Of a stretch of 32,948 nucleotides of DNA, positions 26,789 to 32,948 are shown one piece after another. The notes below the pieces were generated by a model. It had not been told where the DNA came from, ran no database searches, and saw only the letters and a list, made by a program, of their open reading frames with translations. Source of the stretch: Pyxidicoccus fallax (GTDB taxonomy: Bacteria; Myxococcota; Myxococcia; Myxococcales; Myxococcaceae). The stretch spans positions 1 through 32,948 of the forward strand of contig NZ_JABBJJ010000122.1 in NCBI RefSeq assembly GCF_012933655.1, read 5' to 3'. The translations under genes were made by a program, and so were the position numbers. Within the stretch, counting starts at the first letter, position 1. Every line of letters starts with the position of its first letter.

Positions 26789-27089
26789 CGCGGGGAGACT
26801 GCCACGGCGGCGCGATGCCGATGAAGGCCGGCGCTCGCGACACCGCCTCCGGAACCGGGTGCCACGTCCACGCTTCCAGCTCCCCCGAGCCTTCACGTGA
26901 CGAGAGGATGCGGAGTCTCGGTGAGGAGAGCCGCTCCACAGGCCTGCCGTGGAACCTGATTCCGAAGTGGAAAATCACCCGAGGCACCCCGCCCGACACG
27001 ATGCGCGAATGCGCGTGGCGGGGAAGATGGGGCGCCCCGGGGCGTGCCTGCGACACCTGTTGCTTCCGAAGGTCCCGCCCGGGACTTCA
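26789..27089. other. Stretch without a confident gene upstream of the lysR gene
   Basis: No recognisable protein. A minus-strand frame from GTG 27056 to 26766 encodes a fairly protein-like segment (PRVIFHFGIRFHG, ELEAWTWHPVPEA), but its third-position GC is lower than the neighbours, it overlaps the LysR start in another frame, and no family is recognised. It could be a gene remnant. The promoter of lysR should lie here. Confidence 0.4.
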
Positions 27090-27114
27090 CGACACGACAC
27101 GACACGACACGACA
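27090..27114 (+). repeat. Pentanucleotide tandem repeat (CGACA)5
   Basis: Five perfect copies of CGACA run directly into the hexamer array that starts at 27115. The two units share CGAC, so the hexamer may have arisen from the pentamer or the reverse. Confidence 0.9.
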
Positions 27115-27342
27115 CGACTGCGACTGCGACTGCGACTGCGACTGCGACTGCGACTGCGACTGCGACTGCGACTGCGACTGCGACTGCGACTTCAACCGCG
27201 ACTGCGACTTCAACCGCGACTGCGACTTCAACCGCGACTGCGACTGCGACTTCAACCGCGACTGCGACTGCGACTGCGACTGCGACTTCAACCGCGACTG
27301 CGACTGCGACTGCCACTTCACCTGCGACTGCCACTTCGACTG
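27115..27342 (+). repeat. Hexanucleotide tandem array of 38 in-phase units based on CGACTG
   Basis: Twelve perfect CGACTG units (27115-27186) are followed by 26 further units in strict 6-bp phase. These include five copies of the dodecamer CGACTT-CAACCG interspersed with CGACTG, ending in degenerate units (CCACTT, CACCTG). There is no indel across 228 bp. All six frames stay open through the array and give dipeptide polymers (RL, DC, TA and, on the minus strand, SQ, VA, SR), so open frames here are not evidence for coding. Unit-number changes would not shift a reading frame but would alter spacing. It lies about 325 bp upstream of the kelch gene. Confidence 0.92.
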
Positions 27343-27666
27343 CGGGGCGGAGCTTCGTGGTGTTCAGTCACGCTACGACCCCTCCAGTAGCAAGGGCCGT
27401 ACCGAGCCGTTTCCGAGGGAGGGCCCTTGCCTCCCCCGCAACCCCTGCGTTTTCACAGGCTCGGAAGCGCAAGGACTGCATGGAGCGGCGCGGCGAACAT
27501 TGGAGGCCTCAGCGAGGGGAGCACCTGCAGCCGGAGTGCACCTTGAAGGCCCCGCACCCACACCAAGTCACATTCTGCTGACGGGACAAGTCCCTCGCAC
27601 GCTCCGTCAGGGCTTCCGACCAGAATGCCGGCGCCTCACTCCCTCTCCCCCACCCACGAGGAGCGT
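27343..27666 (+). other. Leader region of the kelch gene with hairpins
   Basis: No gene is recognised. There are two notable inverted repeats: GCAAGGGCC (27390-27398) with GGCCCTTGC (27422-27430), and CTGACGG (27578-27584) with CCGTCAG (27604-27610). The second overlaps a smaller hairpin GGGAC-AA-GTCCC (27583-27594). The ribosome-binding site GAGGAG of the kelch gene lies at 27657-27662. Promoters were not identified. Confidence 0.45.
27390..27430. terminator. 9-bp perfect stem-loop between the repeat array and the kelch gene
   Basis: GCAAGGGCC and GGCCCTTGC form a perfect 9-bp stem with a 23-nt loop. There is no U-tract. It could be a terminator for transcripts coming through the array or a processing site. 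Confidence 0.35.
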
Positions 27667-28755
27667 ATGACACGAGTATCCGCAGCGAAGACGTGGCTCT
27701 GGCTTGGACTCTGGACCGCGCTGGCGGCGGCGGTGCTGCCCCAGACGAGCACGGCGGCGACCTGGACGCCGGCCGCTTCGATGAGCCGCTATCGCTACTA
27801 CCACACCGCCACGTTGCTGGGCTCCGGCAAGGTGCTCGTGACGGGTGGCACCAGCTCCGGCGGTCCAACGAACACCACCGAGCTGTACGACCCCGCCGCC
27901 AACACGTGGACGCTCATGCCGAACATGAGTGTGGCGCGCACGGGCCACACCGCCACGCTGCTGCTCCCCTCGGGCCGGTTGCTCGTGGCGGGTGGCGCCA
28001 GCGGCACGGCCGTCCTCGCGAGCGCGGAGCTGTACAACCCCCTCTCCAACACGTGGATGACCACGGGCTCCCTGGTGACGGCGCGCCGTGGCCATCAGAT
28101 GGTGCGGCTGAACTCGGGCCAGGTGCTCGCCGTCGCGGGCTTCGGCGCCAGCGGCAACGTGCTGAAGAGCGCCGAGCTCTACAACCCTTCCACGGCCCGC
28201 TGGACGGCCACGGGCTCGCTGTCGACGGCGGGGGGCCGGGTGACGGCCACGCTGCTGGATGACGGCCGCGTGCTGGTCATCAATGACGACGGCCTCGTGG
28301 CCGCGGCCGAGGTCTACAGCCCTGCCACGGGCATGTGGACGCGCGTGTCGGACCCGCCGGCCTTCTATGGGCACGCGGCGGTGCTGATGGACTCGGGCAT
28401 CGTGCTGGCGACGGGCCAGGAGAACACCTGGTACGACAGCGGCGCGTGGATGTACTGGCCGGAGGATGATTATTGGGAGTACGTCTCGTATGCGAACGAG
28501 CCGCGCCGCCGGGGCCATTCGCTGACGGTGCTGCCGTCGGGCCGGGTGCTGGTGGCGCGCGGCACGCGCAACCAGGTGGGCGGCTACGTGGAGCTGTTCG
28601 ACCCGGCCTCCTGGTCGATGTACTCGGTGGGCTACGACCAGCCCACCACCGGCCACACGGCGACGCTGCTGCCGTCGGGCCAGGTGCTCGTCGTGGGCGG
28701 CACGAGCCAGGAGGAGCCCGAGTGGTACTCCTCCGCGGAGCTCTTCACGGAGTAG
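27667..28755 (+). CDS. Secreted kelch-repeat beta-propeller protein
   Basis: A 362-residue exported protein. A Sec signal peptide ends near TSTAA-TW (about residues 1-31). About six kelch blades follow, each with the hydrophobic-GG-...-Y-x6-W pattern: HTATLLGSGKVLVTGG, TELYDPAANTWT, HTATLLLPSGRLLVAGG, AELYNPLSNTWM, HQMVRLNSGQVLAVAG, AEVYSPATGMWT, HTATLLPSGQVLVVGG. The double Gly is lost in some middle blades (VLVINDD, VLVARG), so the propeller is partly degenerate. Kelch propellers bind proteins or sugars, and no catalytic residue is evident. The ATG at 27667 has GAGGAG 5 nt upstream; an ATG 14 codons earlier lacks an SD and would weaken the signal peptide. It converges on the MDR oxidoreductase gene with 15 bp between stops. 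Confidence 0.88.
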   Translation: MTRVSAAKTWLWLGLWTALAAAVLPQTSTAATWTPAASMSRYRYYHTATLLGSGKVLVTGGTSSGGPTNTTELYDPAANTWTLMPNMSVARTGHTATLLLPSGRLLVAGGASGTAVLASAELYNPLSNTWMTTGSLVTARRGHQMVRLNSGQVLAVAGFGASGNVLKSAELYNPSTARWTATGSLSTAGGRVTATLLDDGRVLVINDDGLVAAAEVYSPATGMWTRVSDPPAFYGHAAVLMDSGIVLATGQENTWYDSGAWMYWPEDDYWEYVSYANEPRRRGHSLTVLPSGRVLVARGTRNQVGGYVELFDPASWSMYSVGYDQPTTGHTATLLPSGQVLVVGGTSQEEPEWYSSAELFTE

Positions 28756-28770
28756 TGCGCGCCGTGTGCC

Positions 28771-29781
28771 TCACGGGAAGGTGATGACCACCTTCCCGAA
28801 GTGGGCACCGCTGGCCAGGTGTTCGAAGGCCGCGGGTGCCTGCTCGAAGGGGAACGTGCGGTCCACCACGGGCCGCACGCCCTGGGCCTCCAGTGCACGG
28901 CCCAGCGACTCCAGGTCATCGCGGCTGCCGGCGGACACGGCCTGCAACCGCACCACGCGCCGGAACGCCCGAGTGAGGTCGAAGCGCGCCGTGGCGCTGT
29001 CCAGGAAGCCCACCAGCGTCACGGTGCCCCCCATCCGCACCGCTTCGATGGACCGGCCGACTCCCTCTCCCCCGGCGACATCCACCACGTGGTCGGCCCC
29101 GCGCCCCTCCGTCAGCTCCAGCACCCGCGCCTCCCAGGCCTTCTCCTCCCGCGTGCTGATGCCCACCGCCGCCCCCAGCGCCACGGCGCGCTCCAGCTTC
29201 GCGGGGCTACGCGAGGTGACGAGCACCCGCGCTCCCGCCATCCGGGCGAGCTGGAGCGCGAACAGGGACACGCCACCCGTCCCCTGCACCACCACCGTGT
29301 CTCCGGGCCTGACGGCTCCCCGGGTGAACAGCGCGTGCCAGGCGGTGACGCCCGCGATGGGCAGCGTGGCGGCCTCCGCGTCCGTCAGGTGCTTCGGCGC
29401 GGCCACGGCGGCGTCCTCGTGCACGCACGCGTACTCGCGCAGCAGCCCATCCAGGGGCCCTCCCAGGCGTCGCCGGGTGCTCTCCTCTGTGGGCTCGCCG
29501 CGCACCCAATCCGGCACATACGCCGGGATGATGCGGTCTCCGACCGCGAAGCGCCGCACCTCCGAGCCCACGGCCACCACCTCGCCCACTCCATCCGAGA
29601 CGGGCACGAAGGGGCGCGGGAAGTGCCCGTACGTCCCTTTCAGGATGGCCAGGTCGCGGTAGTTCAGCGAGACCGCGCGCAGCTTCACCTTCAGCTCGCG
29701 AGGGCCCGGCGTGCGCTCGGGCCGCTCCGTCAGCGCCAGCGCGCGGAAATCACTTCCCCGTGTCAGCTCATAGGTCTTCAT
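28771..29781 (-). CDS. Zinc-independent MDR family NAD(P)-dependent oxidoreductase (quinone-oxidoreductase-like)
   Basis: A 336-residue cytosolic enzyme of the medium-chain dehydrogenase/reductase superfamily. The N-terminal GroES-like half shows LRAVSLNYRDLAILKGTYG and VPVSDGVGEVVAVGSEV; the cofactor-binding motif is GTGGVS (167-172), followed by LTEGRGADHVVDVAGG. The catalytic and structural zinc cysteines of alcohol dehydrogenases are absent, so this fits quinone-oxidoreductase or enoyl-reductase-like members. The substrate is unknown. ATG 29781 was chosen from the family start (MKTYELTRGSDF); no SD is evident. It is divergent from a LysR gene over a 75-bp gap full of half-sites, so that LysR is the probable regulator. 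The final codons form a perfect hairpin (28774-28798). Confidence 0.88.
   Translation of the reverse strand: MKTYELTRGSDFRALALTERPERTPGPRELKVKLRAVSLNYRDLAILKGTYGHFPRPFVPVSDGVGEVVAVGSEVRRFAVGDRIIPAYVPDWVRGEPTEESTRRRLGGPLDGLLREYACVHEDAAVAAPKHLTDAEAATLPIAGVTAWHALFTRGAVRPGDTVVVQGTGGVSLFALQLARMAGARVLVTSRSPAKLERAVALGAAVGISTREEKAWEARVLELTEGRGADHVVDVAGGEGVGRSIEAVRMGGTVTLVGFLDSATARFDLTRAFRRVVRLQAVSAGSRDDLESLGRALEAQGVRPVVDRTFPFEQAPAAFEHLASGAHFGKVVITFP
28774..28798. terminator. Perfect 10-bp hairpin inside the end of the MDR gene, between convergent genes
   Basis: CGGGAAGGTG (28774-28783) pairs with CACCTTCCCG (28789-28798) around a 5-nt loop (ATGAC). It is encoded in the last codons of the MDR gene (FGKVVITFP) and lies 18 bp after the kelch stop, so it could terminate kelch transcripts. 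There is no U-tract. Confidence 0.45.
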
Positions 29782-29817
29782 GCCCGAACCATGCGCCCGG
29801 GCCGGGGCTGCGGAAAC

Positions 29818-29853
29818 GCACGTCCGTGCACGCCCGGCGTGCAATCATGCACG
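29818..29853. promoter_or_regulatory. Phased GCACG/CGTGC half-site cluster between MDR and lysR genes
   Basis: A 17-bp perfect palindrome, TGCACGCC-C-GGCGTGCA (29827-29843), overlaps a second one, GCACG-TC-CGTGC (29818-29829), and is followed by another TGCACG (29848-29853). Half-sites begin at 29818, 29828, 29838 and 29849, close to one DNA turn apart. It ends 3 bp before the lysR start codon and fits the binding region of the divergent LysR regulator, including autorepression. Confidence 0.65.
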
Positions 29854-29856
29854 GCC

Positions 29857-30753
29857 ATGCTCCAGTGGGACGACCTGCGCTACTTCCTCGCCGTGCATCG
29901 CCAGGGCACCCACGCCGCGGCGGGACGCGCGCTGCGAGTCGCGCCCACCACCATCGGCCGGAGGCTGGCGGCGCTGGAGGAGACGCTCGGCGTGAAGCTG
30001 TTCCAGCGCACGCCCGCGGGGCTGGTGCTGAGCGAGGCCGGGCAGGTCCTCCGGGGCCATGCCGAGCGTGTCGAGGCGGAGGTGCTCACCTCGGAGCGGG
30101 AGCTGACCGGCGCGGACCGGCGCGTCTCGGGCGCGGTGCGCCTCACCGCGGGCGACGGGATGGCCACCCACGTCCTCGCGCCCAGGCTGTGGGAACTCCA
30201 GCAGGCCCACCCGGAGCTGCGGGTGGAGCTGCGCGCCGACAACCTCGCGGTGGACCTGTCGCGCCGGGAGGCGGACGTGGCCGTGCGCCTGTTCCGTCCC
30301 CGCGAGCAGTCGCTCATCGCGCGCCGGCTGGCGCCCTTCACCTTCGGCGTCTACGCGAGCGAGGCGTACCTCGCCCGGCGTGGGCGGCCTTCGGGAATGA
30401 GGGACGTGACCCGGCATGACTGGCTCGCCCCGGAGGCCGCCCAGGACGTGACGCCCCCAGGACAGTGGCTGCGCCGGCACGTCCCCGCATCACGCGTCGT
30501 CCTGCGCTCCAGTGCCACCACCGTCATCATGTCCGCCTGCGCCGCGGGCCAGGGACTCGCGGTGCTGCCGGAGCTGCTCGCGGCCACGGACCCGCGCCTC
30601 CTCTCCGTGCTTCCCCGCGCCGCGCTCCCCACGCGGGAGCTGTGGGCCGTCACGCACCAGGACCTGCGCCACAGCGCCCGCGTCACCGCGGTGATGGACT
30701 GGCTCGCGCGGCTCCTCTCCGCGCGTCCGACCTCCGCTCGCTCAGCGCCATGA
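29857..30753 (+). CDS. LysR-type transcriptional regulator, divergent from the MDR oxidoreductase
   Basis: A 298-residue regulator. The HTH is at about 17-37 (GTHAAAGRALRVAPTTIGRRLAALEETLG), followed by KLFQRTPAGLVLSEAG. The effector domain begins near 88 (VSGAVRLTAGDGMATHVLAPRLWELQQAHPEL) and includes ADNLAVDLSRREADVAVRLFRP and the late CAAGQGLAVLPELLA, typical of the AmpR/GcvA-like superfamily. The ATG at 29857 directly follows a cluster of phased palindromic half-sites, so the protein may repress its own gene and control the neighbouring oxidoreductase. The last 12 bp overlap, tail to tail, the unknown gene on the other strand. Confidence 0.9.
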   Translation: MLQWDDLRYFLAVHRQGTHAAAGRALRVAPTTIGRRLAALEETLGVKLFQRTPAGLVLSEAGQVLRGHAERVEAEVLTSERELTGADRRVSGAVRLTAGDGMATHVLAPRLWELQQAHPELRVELRADNLAVDLSRREADVAVRLFRPREQSLIARRLAPFTFGVYASEAYLARRGRPSGMRDVTRHDWLAPEAAQDVTPPGQWLRRHVPASRVVLRSSATTVIMSACAAGQGLAVLPELLAATDPRLLSVLPRAALPTRELWAVTHQDLRHSARVTAVMDWLARLLSARPTSARSAP

Positions 30754-31410
30754 CCTCAGCTCCGGGAGGGCGGGCTCATCGAGCGCGGGCACACGCCCGG
30801 TCGACAGGAAGAAGGCGTAGCGGCGCAGGTACGTCTCGGCACCGTGGTCCAGGTAGTCCAGCCAGCGGCGGAGGGCGGCGGGAGGCCAGGACTCCTGCAC
30901 CCGCGCCCACTCCGCCTTGTACGTGTCTGGCCACACTCCGCTGGGCTGTACGGCAGTGAGCCGTCGGATGTTCGTGACATGCCTGGAGAGGGTCTCGCGA
31001 AGCTGCTCGCGGACGGGCTGGATGGACTCCCACCACGCCGCGACAGTCACTGGCGTCCAGCGCGCGTTCCCATCACACGAGTACTCCGACACCACGTTGA
31101 TTTGCGCGGCCTCGACGACCTGTCTCAGCTCGTACGTCGTGGAGGGCTGACGGAAGAGGAACTCGCCTCCAGGGCTGGCTCCCTGGAGATGGAGGTACAC
31201 GTTGTTCGGGGCGGCCTCGGGGCCCGTTCCACACGAATCATCGTCCCCGACATAGAGCGGGCCCGGGATGCCCCACGGGTTCCGACATTCCCACCGGCCC
31301 AGGAACGGCTCCGCGCCCTGCGTGTATCCCCACTGCCGCAGCAGGGACTCAGCGTCGAGGAACGACTCTTCCAATCGGATGTCTTCGGGCTCCAGGGGCG
31401 ACATGCCCAC
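30742..31410 (-). CDS. Hypothetical protein, 222 residues
   Basis: I do not recognise a family. The protein has no signal peptide or membrane segment and is notably rich in Trp (about 11 Trp: RQWGY, GRWECRNPWG, ARWTPVTVAAWWES, GVWPD, AEWARVQESWPPAALRRWLDY, RSWR). The N-terminal third has WECRNPWGIPGPLYVGDDDSCGTGP-like sequence suggesting a beta-rich part; the C-terminal half is helical. Start: GTG 31410 has AGGAGG 10 nt upstream and an in-frame ATG at 31404 is the alternative. The compact, soluble, Trp-rich composition recalls immunity proteins of polymorphic toxin systems, but no toxin gene is adjacent, so this stays speculation. Its 3' end overlaps the lysR end by 12 bp; it lies 24 bp from the TRIC gene's stop on the same strand. 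Confidence 0.75.
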   Translation of the reverse strand: MGMSPLEPEDIRLEESFLDAESLLRQWGYTQGAEPFLGRWECRNPWGIPGPLYVGDDDSCGTGPEAAPNNVYLHLQGASPGGEFLFRQPSTTYELRQVVEAAQINVVSEYSCDGNARWTPVTVAAWWESIQPVREQLRETLSRHVTNIRRLTAVQPSGVWPDTYKAEWARVQESWPPAALRRWLDYLDHGAETYLRRYAFFLSTGRVPALDEPALPELRSWR

Positions 31411-31434
31411 GGAGCCTACACCTCCTGCCGGAGG

Positions 31435-32112
31435 TCACTCCCGCGACTCCTCCCCGCGCGTCCGCTTCACCGGCAGCCTCCAGCCGAAGCGCAGTGACAC
31501 CAGCCGCAGCGTGGTGGCCACCACCATCCCCACGCCCAGGGCCAGCCGGGGGTGCCCCGCCTGCGAGAGGGCCAGACATACGGCGCTCGCCGCCAGCGCG
31601 GCCGTCGCGTAGTAGCCGGGCACGGCCCGCATCAACGCCGGCGTCTGGCGGCTGAGCACGTCACGCACCACGCCGCCGCCCGCGGCGGTGATGACGCCCA
31701 TGAGCAGCGCGGTGCCGGGGTGCAGCCCCACCTCCAGCGTCCGCTGCGTCCCCGCCACCGCGAACGAGCCGAGCGTCACCGCATCCAGCGTCGCGAGCAC
31801 CCGCATCCCCGGCCCCTTCCTCAAGTCCAGGAGGAAGGCGACGAACGAGCCCACCAGCGCCGCGACGAGATACGACGGCCGCACCAGCGCCAGCGGAGGC
31901 CCCGCCTGCAGCAGCGTGTCGCGGATGATGCCGCCCCCGACACCGGAGACGAGCCCCAGCACCAGGAAGCCCATCAGGTCCATCTTCCGGCGCTCGGCCG
32001 CGAGCGCGCCCAGCACCGAGCCCGCGAACACCCCCAGCAAATCCACCACGAGCGTTCCCAGGGAGATGACCTCCTCTGGAACCGTGGGAGCCGTCAGGTC
32101 GAATGAAGCCAT
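31435..32112 (-). CDS. TRIC/UPF0126 family membrane protein (trimeric intracellular cation channel-like)
   Basis: A 225-residue inner-membrane protein with about seven hydrophobic helices. The family's duplicated glycine motif is clear: GVGGGIIRD (57-65) in the first repeat and AAGGGVVRD (143-151) in the second, each preceded by a hydrophobic helix (MGFLVLGLVSG, ALLMGVITA). Bacterial members related to animal TRIC channels conduct K+ or act as anion/amino-acid transporters; the substrate here is unknown. Start: ATG 32112 gives the standard N-terminus but has no SD; a TACGGT -10-like box on the minus strand lies at 32146-32151. The C-terminal tail is basic then acidic (RFGWRLPVKRTRGEESRE), positive near the membrane. 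It is followed 24 bp later by the 222-residue unknown gene, so the two may be cotranscribed. Confidence 0.87.
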   Translation of the reverse strand: MASFDLTAPTVPEEVISLGTLVVDLLGVFAGSVLGALAAERRKMDLMGFLVLGLVSGVGGGIIRDTLLQAGPPLALVRPSYLVAALVGSFVAFLLDLRKGPGMRVLATLDAVTLGSFAVAGTQRTLEVGLHPGTALLMGVITAAGGGVVRDVLSRQTPALMRAVPGYYATAALAASAVCLALSQAGHPRLALGVGMVVATTLRLVSLRFGWRLPVKRTRGEESRE

Positions 32113-32145
32113 CGCGAAGGAGGCGTCCTCGGCGCCTCGGCCGGC

Positions 32146-32151
32146 ACCGTA
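32146..32151 (-). promoter_or_regulatory. Possible -10 element (TACGGT) for the TRIC-like gene
   Basis: TACGGT on the minus strand fits TAnnnT and lies 33 nt upstream of the ATG at 32112. No clear -35. Confidence 0.25.
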
Positions 32152-32285
32152 GGGAATCCCGTGGGGCCATGGCAACCCCACCCCTGGAGACCTCCGTGCG
32201 AGCGATGGAGTCGCTTCGTCTGTCGCGATTCTCCGTCGAGGCGTAGAACCCAGGCCCACGTTCTTGCAACGGAGCGTCCTTCTCC

Positions 32286-32705
32286 ATGAACACGCGTCAG
32301 GTGGTGGAAGCGCTGGAGCATTTCCAATGGGACGGCGGCGATTGGCTGGGGCTCGACGAGCTCGTCGATGAACTGTGGAAATCAGGTGCGCCCCGGCAAG
32401 GGCTGCAGGCGCTCCTAGGCGTATTCGAGCGATACCCCGACAGCACGGGCTATGGCGTGTTCTGGAGCATCCTGCACGGCATCGAGAGCTTGGGTGACTA
32501 CGAGCCCGTCCTCATTTCTTCGATGCGTCGCGCACCCTCGCTGTTCGGCGTCATGATGGTAGGCCGTATCCTCAATACGAGGTTGGAGCCTGAGCGCCGA
32601 GCCGAGCTGAGGAGCCTTCTCGAAGCGGTGGTGCTCAACGAGCAGGCTCCGGGAGTCGTACGCGAGGAAGCCTCCAGTTGGTTGAAGAGCACTTCCGAGC
32701 CGTGA
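32286..32705 (+). CDS. Small soluble protein of unknown function (139 residues)
   Basis: A 139-residue protein with no export signal. It looks all-helical: repeated short helices (RQVVEALEHFQW, LGLDELVDELWKSG, GLQALLGVFERYP, GYGVFWSILHGIESL, RRAELRSLLEAVVLNE). The pattern of two-helix units around LLxxFERYP and SILHGIE resembles HEAT-type or immunity-type folds (such as Imm30-like proteins), but I cannot assign it to a family with confidence. The base composition is less GC-rich than its neighbours, which can mark mobile, immunity-type or recently acquired genes. The ATG at 32286 is preceded by GGAGCG about 10 nt upstream, a weak SD. Confidence 0.7.
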   Translation: MNTRQVVEALEHFQWDGGDWLGLDELVDELWKSGAPRQGLQALLGVFERYPDSTGYGVFWSILHGIESLGDYEPVLISSMRRAPSLFGVMMVGRILNTRLEPERRAELRSLLEAVVLNEQAPGVVREEASSWLKSTSEP

Positions 32706-32850
32706 TTCGGCGGGCATGAGGACCAGGCGGCCAGGTTCACGACGCCCCACGCCAAACCGTTTTGTGTACCACCGGCTACGCCGGGAGTGACTTCCTCCCA
32801 CTCCCGCCGTTCTGCCATGGTGGGGCCGTTACTCCCCCCGGAGAGCCCCC

Positions 32851-32948
32851 ATGGACCGCCGTCTCGGCCCCGCGATCTTCCTCGGCTCGGCACTGCTGCT
32901 CGGTGCCTGCAAGAAGTCTCAGGACCCCGCCCCCGCGGTGCCTTCCCC
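32851..32948 (+). CDS. Start of a predicted lipoprotein gene (cut by the window edge)
   Basis: Only the first 32 codons are present. They encode a signal peptide (MDRRLGPAIFLGSALLLGAC) ending in the lipobox LLGAC with C20 lipidated, then a charged/proline tether (KKSQDPAPAVPS). The ATG at 32851 has GGAGAG 5 nt upstream. Downstream identity is unknown. Confidence 0.75.
   Translation, partial: MDRRLGPAIFLGSALLLGACKKSQDPAPAVPS

Noticed and set aside
26766-27056. Minus-strand open frame with protein-like segments (RVIFHFGIRFHG, EAWTWHPVPEA)
   Set aside because: Overlaps the LysR start, GTG start without an SD, lower GC3, no family recognised; at most a gene remnant.
27115-27342. CRISPR-like appearance of the repeat array
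   Set aside because: Units are 6 bp, adjacent, with no spacers and no cas genes nearby.
27044-27670. Open frames through the hexamer array (DC, RL, TA, SQ or VA polymers)
   Set aside because: A 6-bp unit without stops keeps all six frames open; flanks lack domains and a clear SD. Kept as a possibility in the findings but not called as genes.

Overview
The window looks like a chromosomal segment of a myxobacterium, probably Myxococcaceae/Cystobacterineae. The evidence is very high GC with strong third-position GC, a sigma factor paired with a membrane Ser/Thr kinase carrying a TPR tail, many lipoproteins with Cys-terminated signal peptides, a kelch-type secreted protein, and repeat-companion (TIGR02996-like) proteins. 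This is inferred from gene content; no rRNA or species marker is present. I found 28 protein genes (the last cut by the window edge). I saw no tRNA, rRNA, CRISPR array, transposase or phage integrase.

Layout. 1-3.4 kb: a PRPP-synthetase-family gene, a converging three-module peptidoglycan hydrolase without a signal peptide, and a crotonase-family gene. 3.4-7.3 kb: an M1 aminopeptidase lipoprotein divergent from an LpxL/HtrB-type acyltransferase. 7.3-9.8 kb (minus strand): alanine racemase, then a small lipoprotein and a cytosolic protein of unknown function. 10-14.7 kb (plus): a sigma-70-like factor, a zinc-finger/kinase/TPR transmembrane protein, and an ApaH-like phosphoesterase. 14.7-21.6 kb (minus): a close-packed series reading D-lactate dehydrogenase, triple-domain universal stress protein, then three tandem paralogous repeat-companion proteins with 1 bp and 0 bp between them. 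A zinc-ribbon thioredoxin is divergent from the dehydrogenase. 22.3-26.8 kb (minus): LysR regulator, DoxX membrane protein, GFA/CENP-V zinc protein, a Cys-rich lipoprotein and a beta-propeller-like lipoprotein. 26.8-27.7 kb: a gene-poor stretch holding a 5-mer array that runs into 38 in-phase 6-mer units. 27.7-32.9 kb: a secreted kelch protein, a zinc-independent MDR oxidoreductase divergent from its likely LysR regulator with a cluster of half-sites between them, an unknown protein, a TRIC/UPF0126 membrane protein, a small unknown protein, and the start of another lipoprotein.

How the genes may work together. The best-supported modules are: (i) the sigma factor with the adjacent kinase, which has an anti-sigma-like zinc finger at its cytosolic N-terminus, so signalling from a periplasmic TPR sensor to transcription is likely; (ii) MDR oxidoreductase plus LysR, with helically phased GCACG half-sites in the 75-bp divergent gap; (iii) LysR-DoxX-GFA with two inverted repeats ahead of doxX; (iv) the ldhA-usp-repeat-companion train with divergent thioredoxin, suggesting a low-oxygen or redox-stress theme. 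Murein metabolism (alr, hydrolase) and envelope lipid (LpxL-like) genes are scattered among them.

The most unusual items are the tandem trio of uncharacterised paralogs, the hexamer array, the phased operator, a recurring TAnnnT box placed exactly where it would give leaderless mRNAs, and a multidomain murein hydrolase that has no export signal.
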